DNA of 64,000 bases. Origin: Gaiellasilicea sp963765705. GTDB lineage: Bacteria; Actinomycetota; Thermoleophilia; Gaiellales; Gaiellaceae. Below the pieces are notes generated by a model. It did not search any database. It saw only the letters and a program-made list of their open reading frames with translations, and was not told the origin of the DNA. The stretch lies in the NCBI GenBank assembly GCA_963765705.1, contig CAVXXJ010000013.1, positions 558,001 to 622,000 of the forward strand, given 5' to 3'. Both the position numbers and the translations under genes were made by a program. Position 1 is the stretch's first letter. The number at the start of each line of letters is the position of its first letter. This document shows, in pieces, positions 54,901 through 64,000 of the stretch.

Positions 54901-57164
54901 GCGTGGCGCGTCCAGTCGGCCCCGGGCTCGGCCTCCGGGCGCGAGTAGATCGCCACCTCGCGGCCCGAGACGCTCACCTGCAGCGCCACCGGAGACTCGA
55001 GCACCAGCGGCTCCGCGATCGTCAGCGCTTCGACGACCGGCGTGCCGGTCTCCACGGCGGCGTGCAAGGCCAACTCGAGGAACACGGCGGCCGGCACCAC
55101 GACCTTGCCCATCACCGCGTGGTCGGCGAGCCAGGCGTGGTCGGCGAGCGACAGCCGTCCGGTCCACACGGACCCGTCGCCGCCGCCCAGCCGGAGCGTC
55201 GCGCCGAGCAGCGGGTGCTCGGCCGGCGTGAGCCCCAGCGCCTGGGCGTCCTGCCGGCCCCCGCTCGCCGCCAGCCAGTAGCGACGCCGCTGGAACGCGT
55301 AGGTCGGCAGCGCGACGCGCTCGCCGCGCCCCGCGCCGAGCAGCGGCGTCCAGTCGACGTCGACGCCCGCCACGTGTGCCTCGGCCAGCGCGGCCGTGAA
55401 GCGTTCCAACCCGCCCTCGTCGCGCCGCAGCGAGCCCAGGACGCGCACCGACTGCGGATCGATGCCCGCGGCCTCCATGGTGTCGGCCACGGCCGCGGTC
55501 AGCACCGGATGCGGGCTGATCTCGATGAGGGTTCGCACGCCGTCCTGGCCCATGGCCCGCACCGCCGGCGCGAACTCCACCGTCTGGCGCAGGTTGCGGT
55601 ACCAGTGCTCGGCATCCATCGTCTCGGTCGCCGCGAGGCCGCCGCTGACGGTCGAGTACAACGGGAGGTCGCTCCCGCGCGGCGCGACCGGCGCGAGCGC
55701 CGACAGCATCTCCTCGCGCGCCACCTCGACGTGCGGCGAGTGGCCGGCCACCGTCGAGGCGATCCGCCGCGACCAGACGTGGTCGGCCTGCAGCGAGGCC
55801 TCCAGCGCGTCGAGCGCCTCGGGGTCGCCGGAGACGATGAGCGACGCGGGGCCGTTGACCGCCGCGACGGTGATCGGCCCCGCCTTCGCGCGCTCCGCGA
55901 AGGCGTCGGGGGACAGCGCGACGGCGAGCATCCCGCCCGTGCCCGCGATCTTCGCCAGGCAGCGGCTGCGAACCGCGACGATCCGCGCGGCGTCCTCCAG
56001 CGACAGCGCGCCCGCGACGTGCGCGGCGGCGATCTCGCCCTGCGAGTGGCCGACGACCGCGGCGGGCGTCACGCCGACGGAGCGCCACAGCTCGACCAGC
56101 GACACCATGATCGCGAAGAGGACGGGCTGGACGACCTCGATGCGGTCGAGCCCCGGCTGCCCGGGCTCACCGCGGACGACGCCCAGCAGGTCGAAGTCGA
56201 CGTGGGGCGCGAGCGCGGCGGCGCAGGCCTGCATCCGCTCGGCGAAGACGGGCGACTGCTCCAGCAGCTCGACGGCCATGCCCGCCCACTGGCCGCCCTG
56301 GCCGGGGAACACGAAGCCGACGCGCGCCTCGCGCCGGGCGACGCCGTGCGGGATGCCGTCGGCCGCCTCGCCCCGCTCCACCGAGCGGAGCTGCCGCGCC
56401 AGGTCCTCGAGCCCCGGCGCGACGACGACCGCGCGGTGCGTCAGCTGCGCCCGGTCGCGGGCCAGCGAGCCCGCCAGGGCGAGCGGGTCGAGGTCGGCGG
56501 CGCCTTCGGCGAACGCGCGCAGCCGGCCGGCCTGCGCCTGCAGCGCGGCCGCGCTGGAGCCGGACACCAGGAACGGCAGCACGCCGGGACGGGACTCCGG
56601 CTCGGGCGCCGGTGCCGGGGCGGGCGGCTCCTCCAGCAACAGGTGCGCGTTCGTGCCGGAGATGCCGAAGGACGAGACGCCGGCGCGGCGCGGACGGCTC
56701 CCGCGCGACCACTCGACCGGCTCCGCCAGCAGCCGCACGGCGCCCTCGGCCCAGTCGACGTGCGGGGAGGCCTGCTCGGCGTAGAGCGTCCGCGGCAGCA
56801 CCTCGTGCCGCAGCGCCATCACCATCTTGATCACCCCGCCGACGCCCGCGGCCGTCTGCGTGTGACCGATGTTGCTCTTCAGCGATCCGAGCCAGAGCGG
56901 GCCGTTGGAGCGGCGGCCGTAGGTGGCCATGAGCGCCCCGGCCTCGATCGGGTCGCCGAGCTCGGTGCCCGTGCCGTGCGCCTCCACGGCGTCCACGTCG
57001 TCGGGGCCAAGGCCGGCGTTCGCCAGCGCCGCGCGGATGACGCGCTCCTGCGACGGGCCCGACGGCGCCGACAGCCCGTTGGAGGCGCCGTCCTGGTTGA
57101 TCGCGCTGCCGCGGATGACGGCGAGCACCTCGTGCCCGCGCTCCTGGGCCACCGACAGCGGCAT
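51954..57164 (-). CDS. Modular type I polyketide synthase, terminal module with thioesterase
   Basis: An intact 1,736-residue frame holding most of the last PKS module. In order: rest of KS (EAHGTGTELGDP, SNIGHTQTAAG); AT (56,320-55,420) with GHSQGE and, where substrate motifs fall, VAGH; DH (55,220-54,420) with DHAVMGKVVVP but HPALLEAALQ, so the usual catalytic Asp is Glu; KR (53,920-53,180) with TGGTTGLGA, LDD and NYAAANAF, a B-type pattern; ACP (53,100-52,890) with LGFDSLVSLEL; and TE (52,700-51,990) with GFSTGG. The TE marks the end of the assembly line. The true protein begins beyond the right edge; the first Met here is inside the KS. Confidence 0.92.
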   Translation of the reverse strand: MPLSVAQERGHEVLAVIRGSAINQDGASNGLSAPSGPSQERVIRAALANAGLGPDDVDAVEAHGTGTELGDPIEAGALMATYGRRSNGPLWLGSLKSNIGHTQTAAGVGGVIKMVMALRHEVLPRTLYAEQASPHVDWAEGAVRLLAEPVEWSRGSRPRRAGVSSFGISGTNAHLLLEEPPAPAPAPEPESRPGVLPFLVSGSSAAALQAQAGRLRAFAEGAADLDPLALAGSLARDRAQLTHRAVVVAPGLEDLARQLRSVERGEAADGIPHGVARREARVGFVFPGQGGQWAGMAVELLEQSPVFAERMQACAAALAPHVDFDLLGVVRGEPGQPGLDRIEVVQPVLFAIMVSLVELWRSVGVTPAAVVGHSQGEIAAAHVAGALSLEDAARIVAVRSRCLAKIAGTGGMLAVALSPDAFAERAKAGPITVAAVNGPASLIVSGDPEALDALEASLQADHVWSRRIASTVAGHSPHVEVAREEMLSALAPVAPRGSDLPLYSTVSGGLAATETMDAEHWYRNLRQTVEFAPAVRAMGQDGVRTLIEISPHPVLTAAVADTMEAAGIDPQSVRVLGSLRRDEGGLERFTAALAEAHVAGVDVDWTPLLGAGRGERVALPTYAFQRRRYWLAASGGRQDAQALGLTPAEHPLLGATLRLGGGDGSVWTGRLSLADHAWLADHAVMGKVVVPAAVFLELALHAAVETGTPVVEALTIAEPLVLESPVALQVSVSGREVAIYSRPEAEPGADWTRHAAGTLIGVPDHDEPALVWPADGDERDPEIAYAHLAEAGYDLGPAFRGLERAVRDGDALYAEAALGEDEKHGFELHPALLEAALQAMALADRPPGMPFAFSGVRLRGAGAASLHVRLAPAEDGWSLIATATDGQPVLSIDAVRTRPVDAARPAGRNALFAVEWTAVAGASDRPGDARTAVLEIDDLAALAAQPPDQALVVIESPEGDDLLANTHALSERVLSLLQAWLAVDALSASRLVVVTRRAVAAADGERPDLVQAPLAGLLRAAASEHPGRFGLIDTDGDERSIAALPLALASDEPELALREGTLLAPRVRRFHPGGTEAADPAPGTMLITGGTTGLGATFARRMAERHGVRHLLLVSRRGAAAPGVDRLVAELHAAGCAVDVAACDATDRAALERLISAIPADRPLTAVVHAAAALDDGVLTAMDGERMRRVMRPKIDAAIHLHELTRDLPLSEFILFSSAASCLGSPGQGNYAAANAFLDALAAARHAEGLPALALAFGFWERVTELTQHLTAADGRRAGPLDLLPMSDELGLDLIDAARAAGKPMLAPMRFDLAGLAERARAGILPPILSGLARVRPRRVAAVAAAGNGDVPHLPAEAIRAEIAASLGYTSSTALDLHRSFLELGFDSLVSLELRKRLQAVTGLVLPATVMFDHPTPAALIEHLQAQLGGPAPEAAGANGNGNGNGTLAAMFRRAVQLRKLKDAVAIAEAAARLRPRFGVSHSEGEAPAVIPLAAGADEPVVFCIPSLIASSGPHEYARLAKGFAGRREVVAVPVPGFAPDELLPSMLDAVAGAQAAAIKRHAAGRPVALVGFSTGGLLAYAVAAECAREGIVPAGVVLIDSYTMDTMWPIAQPVFDRMLAGDGEHPAVDDHRLTAMGAYLGLLSAWTPEPPVAQTLLIKAADPVPGVVRVGGWRASWPMRHAAIDLPGTHETILEDHAPTTARAIDDWLERRPDAGPARGRPRMAAIRALRRAHR

Positions 57165-57169
57165 CGAGC

Positions 57170-57905
57170 GCGACGAGGCCGGCGCCCTCCGAGAAGCCCG
57201 TGCCGTCGGCGTCGGCGCTGAAGGCGCGGCAGCGCCCGTCGGGCGACAGGCCGGCCTGGCGCGAGAACTCCACGAACGGCATCGGCGTCGCGAGCACGCA
57301 GACCCCGCCCGCGAGCGCGAGGTCGCACTCCCCCGCGCGCAGCGCCTGGCAGGCCATGTGCAGCGACACGAGCGAGGACGAGCACGCCGTGTCGATCGTG
57401 ACCGCCGGGCCCTCGAGGCCCAGCACGTACGCCACGCGCCCGGAGATGACGCTCGTCACCGAGCCGGTCAGCCGCAGGCCGAGGACCTCCTCCGGCGGCT
57501 CGACGCCCACGCCGTAGTCCGACGCGTAGGCGCCGACGAACACGCCGGTCTGGCTGCCGCGTAGGGAGAGCGGGTCGATGCCGGCGTCCTCGAGCACCTC
57601 CCACGCCGTCTCGAGCAGGAGCCGCTGCTGCGGGTCCATCGCCAGCGCCTCGCGCGGCGAGATGGAGAAGTGCTCGGCGTCGAACTCGTCCGCGTCGTAG
57701 ACGAAGCCGCCACGGCGGACGTAGCTCGTGCCCGTCCGCGTCCGCTCGATGTCGACCAGCCGCTCGACGTCCCAGCCGCGGTCGGCGGGGAACTCGCCGA
57801 TCCCGTCGCCGCCGGAGGCGACGAGGTTCCACAGCTCCTCCGGCCGACGTCACGCCGCCCGGGTAGCGGCAGCCGAGGCCCACGATGGCGATCGGCTCGT
57901 CCGGC
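57170..57905 (-). pseudogene. N-terminal part of the last KS domain, frameshifted
   Basis: EPIAIVGLGCRYPGGVTSA begins this KS in one frame (about 57,900-57,845). The next frame reads DAEHFSISPREALAMDPQQR, then VTIDTACSSSLVSLHMACQA with the active Cys at about 57,375, and GTGFSEGAGLVALD to about 57,175. A third frame then continues in the 51954-57164 part. Breaks lie near 57,903, 57,843 and 57,172. No docking domain or start codon precedes it, so it is internal to one polypeptide with the upstream module. Confidence 0.8.
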
Positions 57906-60810
57906 GGCCGTCGCCGCGGTCGGCGACCGCGGCGTCGGCCCCGCGGTCCTCGGCGCGGTCACGCAGGAGCTTGGCGACCGCCACCGGCGTCGGGTGGTCG
58001 AAGACGAGCGTCGCGGGCAGGCGTCAGCCCGGTGGCGGCAGCGATGCGGTTGCGCAGCTCGACGGCCGATAGCGAGTCGAACCCGAGCTCCTTGAACGCC
58101 CGGTCCGCCACGATCGCCTCGGGCGAGGCGTGGCCGAGCACCGCCGCGGCCTGCGCGCGCACGACCTCGAGCGCGATGCGGTCGCGCTCGTCCTCGCCGG
58201 CGCCCACGAGCGTCTGCGCGAAGCGACGTCGCGCGCGCTCGCGCGCGCGGGCGCGCGCACGAGGGCGCTGAAGATGGGCGGCAGCACGCCCGAGCGCGCC
58301 CGCGCCCCGAGCTGGCCGAGGTCGAGGAGCATCGGGACCAGCAGCGGCTCGTCGGCCTTCCGCGCGCGGTCGATGAGCTCGAGTCCCAGGTCGTCGGGCA
58401 TCGGGAGCATGCCCAGCGGCCCGCCGCGCAGCCCGTCCTCGGTCGCCAGGTGCTCGGACATCCCGGTCACCCGCTCCCACAGCCCGAAGGCGAGCGAGAC
58501 GCCGGGCAGCCCTTCGGCGCGGCGGGCGGCCGCCAGCGCGTCGAGGAACGCGTTCGCGGCGGCGTAGTTGGCCTGCCCCGGGCTGCCCACCGCCGCCGCG
58601 GCCGACGAGAACAGCACGAACTCCGACAGCTCGAGGCCCGCGGTCAGCTCGTGCAGGTGCAGCGCGGCGTCGAGCTTCGGCGTCATGCACGCCGCGCAGG
58701 CGGTCGGCGTCCAGCGCGGTCACGACCCCGTCGTCGAGCACGCCCGCCGCGTGCACGACGGTCGTCAGGGGATGCTCGGCGGGGATGGCGGCCAGCAGTC
58801 GCTGCACGGCCGCGCGGTCGGCGACGTCGCAGGCGGCGACCTCGACCTCGGCGCCGAGCTCGCGCAGCTCGGCCGTGAGCTCGGCGGCGCCCTGGGCGGC
58901 CGCGCCGCGGCGGCTGACCAGCAGCAGGCGCCGGGCGCCCTGGTGCTCGACGAGGTGCCGGGCCAGCGAGCGCGCCCAGGCCGCCGGTGCCGCCGGTGAC
59001 CAGGACGGTGCCGTCGGCGCGCGCCGGCTGCGGCACGCGGAACACGAGCTTGCCGGTGTGGCCCGAGTCGCGCAGGACGCGGAACGCGGCGGGGGCGCGG
59101 CGCAGGTCCCAAGTCGCGATCGGCAGGTGCTCGAACACGCCCTGGCTCGAAGAGGGCGAGGATCTCGGCGAGCATCTCGCCGATGCGCGCGGGCGGCGTC
59201 TCGCGCAGGTCGAACGCCTGGTACGCAACGCCGGGGTGGTCGCGGGCGACGATCTCCGGGTCGCGGATGTCCGTCTTGCCCATCTCGATGAACCGCCCGC
59301 CCCGCGGCAGCAGGCGCAGCGACGCGTCGACGAGCGGGCCGGCCAGCGAGTCCAGGACGACGTCGACGCCCCTGCCGCCGGTCGTGCGCAGGAACGCCGC
59401 CTCGAAGTCCGCCGTGCGCGAGGACGCGATGTGGTCGGCGTCGAGGCCAAGCGCCCGCGAGCGTGTCCCACTTGCGCGGATGGGCGGTGCCGAACACCTC
59501 CGCGCCCAGGTGGCGGGCGATCTGCACGGCGGCCATGCCGACGCCGCCGGCCGCGCCGTGGACGAGCACCGCGTCGCCCGCCTTCACGCCCGCGAGGTCC
59601 ACGAGCCCGTGGTAGGCGGTGAGGAAGACGAGCGGCACGGACGCCGCCTCGGCGAACGACCAGCCGTCCGGGACCGCGGCGAGGTGGCGGCGGTCGGCCA
59701 CCCCCACGGGCCCGAAGGCATGCGGGATCAGGCCCATCACCCGGTCACCGGGAGCCAGGTCCGTCACGTCGGTCGCCGACCTCGGTGACGATCCCGGCGC
59801 CCTCGTAGCCGATCTGCATCTCGGGCCCGCCGTCCAGCAGCCCGAGCGTGACGCCGACGTCGCGGAAGTTGATGCCGGCGGCGTGGACGGCCACGCGCAC
59901 CTCATCCGGCGCGAGCTCGTCGCCGGCGCGCGGATGGGGCGCGACGCGCAGGCTCTCCAGCGTGCCGGGCGTCTGCACCGACACGGACCACTCGCCGCCC
60001 TCGTCCGGGGCGTCGAGGGTCTCGCTCACCGCGGAAGCGCTGGAGCCGGGGCACGAGCAGCGCGTCGCCGCGCACGGCGACCTCGGGCTCGCCGGAGGCC
60101 AGCGCCGCCGCGAGCGCGGCGCCGGAGAGCTCGTCGCCGTCGGTGTCGACGAGGGCGAAGCGGTCGGGGTGCTCGGAGTGGGCGCTGCGCAGCAGGCCGG
60201 GCACCGGCGCCTGGGCCAGGTCGGGCCGCTCGCGCTCGGCGACCGCCAGCGCGCGGCGGGTGACCACGACCAGCCGCGCGGCGGCCAGCGGCTCGGCGGC
60301 GAGCCACGCCTGCAGCAGCTCGAGCACCCGCGCCGTGGCGCGGTGCGCGGACTCGGGCAACGACCCGTCGCCGGCGTCCACGCCGACGAGCACGGCCTCG
60401 GGCGCCGGCTCACCCGCCGCGATCGCGGCGAGCAGCGCGTCGAGGTCGGCGAAGCGCGCGGGTCTCGAACGTCGTCGGCGGAACGTCGGTGCCCTCGAGC
60501 GGCACTGGCCGACGACGCGCGGCGTCCGCGACGGCACGTCGCGAGACAGACGCCGCGGCGGCCGGCGCCGCGGGCAGCGGCGTCCACCGCACGGCGAACA
60601 GCGCGTCGTCCCCACCGCGCCGCGCGGCGAGGCGGCTCGCGTCCAGCGGCCGCGTCTGGAGCGTGTCGATCGACAGGACGGGCGCCCCGTCGGCGTCCGC
60701 GGCGACGACGCGCCAGGAGCGCTGCCCGCCGGTCACCTCGACCTGCAGGGCGGCGGCGCCGCGGCGGTGCAGGCGCACGCCGGCGAACGAGAACGGGATC
60801 TCCAGTCGCG
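57906..60810 (-). pseudogene. PKS module, ER-KR-ACP part, multiply frameshifted
   Basis: Across several frames one can read, in order: the KR structural part (60,460-60,050), ER (59,980-59,060) with GINFRDVGVTLGLLDGG and the NADPH site VHGAAGGVGMAAVQIARHLG, KR (59,020-58,290) with VLVTGGTGGLGA, HAAGVLDDGV and NYAAANAFLDALA, and ACP (58,200-57,960) with LGFDSLSAVELRNRI. Breaks are near 60,800, 60,460, 60,035, 59,772, 59,455, 59,145, 58,970, 58,685, 58,230 and 58,022. All catalytic motifs survive, so errors in the sequence are more likely than a dead gene. Confidence 0.75.
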
Positions 60811-63800
60811 GCCGCGCCGGCGTCGAGGCCGGCGAGCATCGCCGGGTGCAGCGCGGCGTCCGACAGCGCCGGGTGGATCCCGAACTCCTGCGCGCGGCCC
60901 TCCTGGTCCTCGGCCAGGGCGACGCCGGCGTGGAGGGTGCCGCCGGAGCGCACGAGGCTGCGCAGGCCCTGGAACGCGGGCCCGTACTCGTAGCCGCCCT
61001 CGAACAGGCGCGCGTAGGCGTCCTCGGGGTCGATGACCTCGCCGCCGGCCGGCGGCGACGCGGGCCGCGGCGCGTCCTGCTCGTCGGCGACCAGCGTGCC
61101 CGACGCGTGCTCGGTCCACTCCGCGCCGTCGGCCCGGGACCAGACGGCCACGCGGCGGCGGCCCTCCTCGTCGGGGGCCGAGACCGACACCTGCAGCGCC
61201 ACCGCGCCGTCCTCGGCGAGCGTCAGCGGCGCGGCGAGCGTCAGCTCCTCGATGACCGGCGTGTCGGTCTGGGCCGCGCCGTGCAGCGCGAGCTCGAGGA
61301 ACGCCGTCCCGGGCAGGAGCACGGTCCCGAGCGCCGCGTGGTCGGCGAGCCAGGGCTGCGCCTCGAGCGACAGCCGGCCGGTCAACAGCAGCCCGCCGCC
61401 GTCCGCCACGGACACCATCGCGCTCAGCAGCGGGTGCTCGGTCGCCGCCTGCCCGAGCGCGCCGGCGTCCTGGCGGCCGCTGCCCGGCGCCAGCCAGTAG
61501 CGGCTGCGCTGGAAGGGGTAGCGGGCGAGCTCGACGCGCTCGGCGCCGGCGAACAGCGGCTCCCAATCGACCGGGACGCCGAGCACGTGCGCCTCGGCGA
61601 GGGCGGCGACGAAGCGGCCGAGGCCGCCCTCGTCGCGGCGCAGGGTCCCGAGCGCGGCCACGCCGCCGGCCTCGCGCTCGGACTCGAGGATCTCCAGGGC
61701 CGGCGTGGTGAGCACCGGGTGCGGGCCGATCTCGATGAGCACGTCGACGCCCGCGGCGGCCAGCGCCCGGACGGCCGGCTCGAACTGCACGGTCTGGCGG
61801 AGGTTGCGGTACCAGTGCTCGGCGCCCATCGCCTCGGTCGCCGCCAGCTCGCCGGTGACGGTGGAGAAGACGGGAATCTCGCTCGCGCCCGGCGCGACGT
61901 CGGCCAGCGCGGCGAGCATCTCCTCGCGCGCCACCTCGACGTGCGGCGAGTGCCCGGCGACGGTCGAGCCGATCCGCCGCCGCCAGATGCCGTCGGCCTC
62001 CAGCGAGCGCTCCAGCTCGTCGAGGGCCTCCGGATCGCCGGAGACCACGAGCGACGCGGGGCCGTTGACCGCCGCGACCGTGATCCGCCCGTCCCACGCC
62101 TTGGCGCGCTCCGCGAAGGCGTCCGCCGACAGCGCGACGGCCATCATGCCGCCGCCGCCCTCGATCGCGGCCAGGCAGCGGCTGCGGACGCAGACGATGC
62201 GCGCGGCGTCCTCGAGCGACAGCCCGCCCGCGATGTGCGCGGCGGCGATCTCGCCCTGCGAGTGGCCGGCGACGGCGGCGGGCTCGACGCCGAAGGACCG
62301 CCACAGCGCGGCCAGCGAGACCATGACGGCGAACAGCGCCGGCTGGACGACCTCGATCTGATCGAACGTCGGCTGCCCGGCGTCGCCGCGCAGCACGCCC
62401 ATGAGGTCGAAGTCGACGTACGGGGCGATCGCCCGCGCGCAGGCCTCCATCCGCTCGGCGAAGACGGGCGACTGCTGCACCAGGTCGAGCGCCATCCCCG
62501 GCCACTGGCCGCCCTGGCCGGGGAACACGAAGCCGACGCGCGGCTCGCGCCGCGCCACGCCGCGGACGACGCCGTCGACGGGCTCGGGTGCGCGCCAGCA
62601 GCTCGCCCACCTCGGCAAGGCCCGGCGCCAGCGCGATCGCGCGGTGCGCGAGCCGGGCGCGCCCGAGGGCGAGCGAGCCCGCGACCGCGCGCGGGTCGAG
62701 TTCCGGGCTGCGCCGCGGCGAGCTCGCGCAGGTGACCGACTCTGCGCCGCCAGTGCGGCCTCGTTCGAGCCGGAAAGGATGAAGGGCAGCACGGGCGCCT
62801 GCGGCGCGCCGTCGTGAGGCGGCGCGACGACCGCCGGCGTCACGCCGTCGTGAGGCGGCGCGACGACCGCCGGCGCGTCGGCGACCGGCGCCTCCTCGAT
62901 CACGACGTGCGCGTTGGTGCCGGAGATGCCGAAGGACGAGATGCCGGCGCGGCGCCCGCGCTCGCCGCGCGGCCAGGCCACGGGCTCGGCCAGCGGGCGG
63001 ACCCGGCCGGAGTCCCAGTCGACGTGCGGCGAAGGCTCCTCGGCGTAGAGCGTCGGCGGCAGCACCTCGTGCCGCAGCGCCATCACCATCTTGATCACGC
63101 CGCCGACGCCCGCCGCCGCCTGCGTGTGGCCGATGTTGCTCTTCAGCGAGCCGAGCCAGACCGTGCCGTCCTCGCGGCGGCCGTAGGTGGCCAGCAGCGC
63201 ACCCGCCTCGATCGGGTCGCCGAGCTCGGTGCCCGTGCCGTGGCCCTCGACCGCGTCGACGTCCTCGAGGCCGAGGCCGGCGTTCGCCACCGCCTGGCGG
63301 ATGACCCGCTCCTGCGAGGTGCCCGACGGGGCGGTCAGGCCGTTGGACGCCCCGTCCTGGTTGGTCGCGCTGCCGCGGATGACCCCGAGCACGCGATGGC
63401 CGTCGCTCCTGCGCCACCGACAGCGGCATCGAGGGCCAGGATCCCGACGCCCTCGGAGAAGCCGGTGCCGTTGGCGCCCGCTCCGTAGGCCCGGCAGCGC
63501 GCCGTCCGGCGAGAGTCCCTTCTGGCGCGCGAAGTCGACGAAGATGCCGGGGCTCGACATGACCGTCGCCCCGCCGGCCAGCGCCAGGTCGCACTCGCCC
63601 GAGCGCAGCGCCTGGCAGGCGAGGTGCAGCGCCACCAGCGACGACGAGCACGCCGTGTCGATCGAGACCGCCGGGCCTTCGAGGCCGAGCGCGTAGGCCA
63701 CGCGGCCCGAGACGACGGCGGGCAGCGTGCCCGTCAGGCCGTAGCCCGCCGTGCGCGCCTCGCCCTCGTGCATCCGCGGCCCGTAGTCCAGGCCGTAGAT

Positions 63801-64000
63801 GCCGGCGAACACGCCGGTCTGGCTGCCGCGCAGGCCCAGCGGGTCGATGCCGCCGTCCTCGAGCGCCTCCCACGCGCACTCCAGCAGCAGCCGCTGGTGC
63901 GGGTCCATCGACAGCGCCTCGCGCGGCGAGATCGAGAAGTGCTCGGCGTCGAACTCGGCCGCGTCGTAGATGAACCCGCCGTGGCGCACGTAGGTCGAGC
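60811..64000 (-). CDS. PKS module, KS-AT-DH part, runs off right edge
   Basis: The upstream module begins in KS (edge to about 62,900) with FSISPREALSMDPHQRLLLE, the active-site stretch SIDTACSSSLVALHLACQAL (Cys near 63,650), EGHGTGTELGDP and SNIGHTQAAAG. AT (62,540-61,600) has FPGQGGQWPGM, GHSQGEIAAAH and VAGH. DH (61,440-60,780) has DHAALGTVLLP and HPALSDAALHP with its Asp intact. With the ER and KR that follow it is a fully reducing module. Breaks occur near 63,500, 63,435, 63,410, 62,720 and 62,590. The KS-AT linker carries a duplicated short PPHDG repeat near 62,815-62,870. Confidence 0.85.

Noticed and set aside
52479..57221. A 1,580-residue plus-strand open frame antisense to the PKS
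   Set aside because: It is Arg/Gly/His-rich with no domains, and is the complement of a convincing PKS. Very high GC leaves antisense frames open.

Overview
The window looks like two different actinobacterial sequences joined end to end. Bases 1 to about 47,330 have moderately high GC, mixed third codon positions, intact genes (one frameshift) and accessory or extrachromosomal-type content. Bases from about 47,330 to 64,000 are visibly more GC-rich, use almost only G/C-ending codons, carry chromosome-type genes, and contain at least sixteen single-base-type frameshifts, nearly all between 57 and 64 kb. The seam lies inside a P-type ATPase whose last membrane segments are replaced by an unrelated hydrophilic tail with left-side codon use. 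An assembly chimera is the simplest reading. The left part best fits a large plasmid, chromid or integrated element of a high-GC actinobacterium (Thermoleophilia-like is a guess). No capsid, terminase, portal, integrase, transposase, rRNA, tRNA or CRISPR was seen.

Left part, in order. A gene pair on the minus strand (one runs off the left edge) is divergent from an RtcB-type RNA ligase. A run of small plasmid/phage-type genes follows (MazG-like and unknown proteins). Then come a full-length RelA/SpoT enzyme, a mixed block of small genes (DUF3072, DUF4326, a secreted glycoside-hydrolase-like protein), and a five-gene parA - parB-like - kleisin-like - kite-like - SMC-like operon flanked by copies of a 20-bp palindromic site. 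Next are three small membrane proteins, DnaK, a proline-rich membrane protein, a membrane diguanylate cyclase, a glutamate-type dehydrogenase and a DUF192 protein. A cell-surface block (30.3-39.7 kb) holds secreted proteins, a giant modular adhesin, a TlpA-like thioredoxin and a type IV prepilin fused to a tail-fibre-like tail. The part ends with a histone-tailed winged-helix protein, nucleotide/phosphoester enzymes, a tandem paralog pair and a RecD2-like helicase.

Two patterns cut across the left part. Seven otherwise unrelated proteins begin with M-G-R-G-[RS], and six carry L-L-x-G-R-R-R within their first 24 residues; three have both. Codons vary between synonymous boxes, so the conservation is in the protein and suggests a shared N-terminal sorting, packaging or processing signal. 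Separately, fifteen genes have TANNNT exactly at -12 to -7 from the start codon, the geometry of a -10 box whose transcript begins at the start codon itself. Leaderless expression therefore appears to be a standard mode here, and this motif was used to choose starts.

Right part. A cation P-type ATPase (frameshifted and truncated at the seam), a ChrB-N-like protein, a family 2 glycosyltransferase, a membrane-anchored alpha/beta hydrolase, and the end of a modular type I polyketide synthase. The PKS reads KS-AT-DH-ER-KR-ACP then KS-AT-DH-KR-ACP-TE, so it is the last protein of an assembly line that continues past the right edge.
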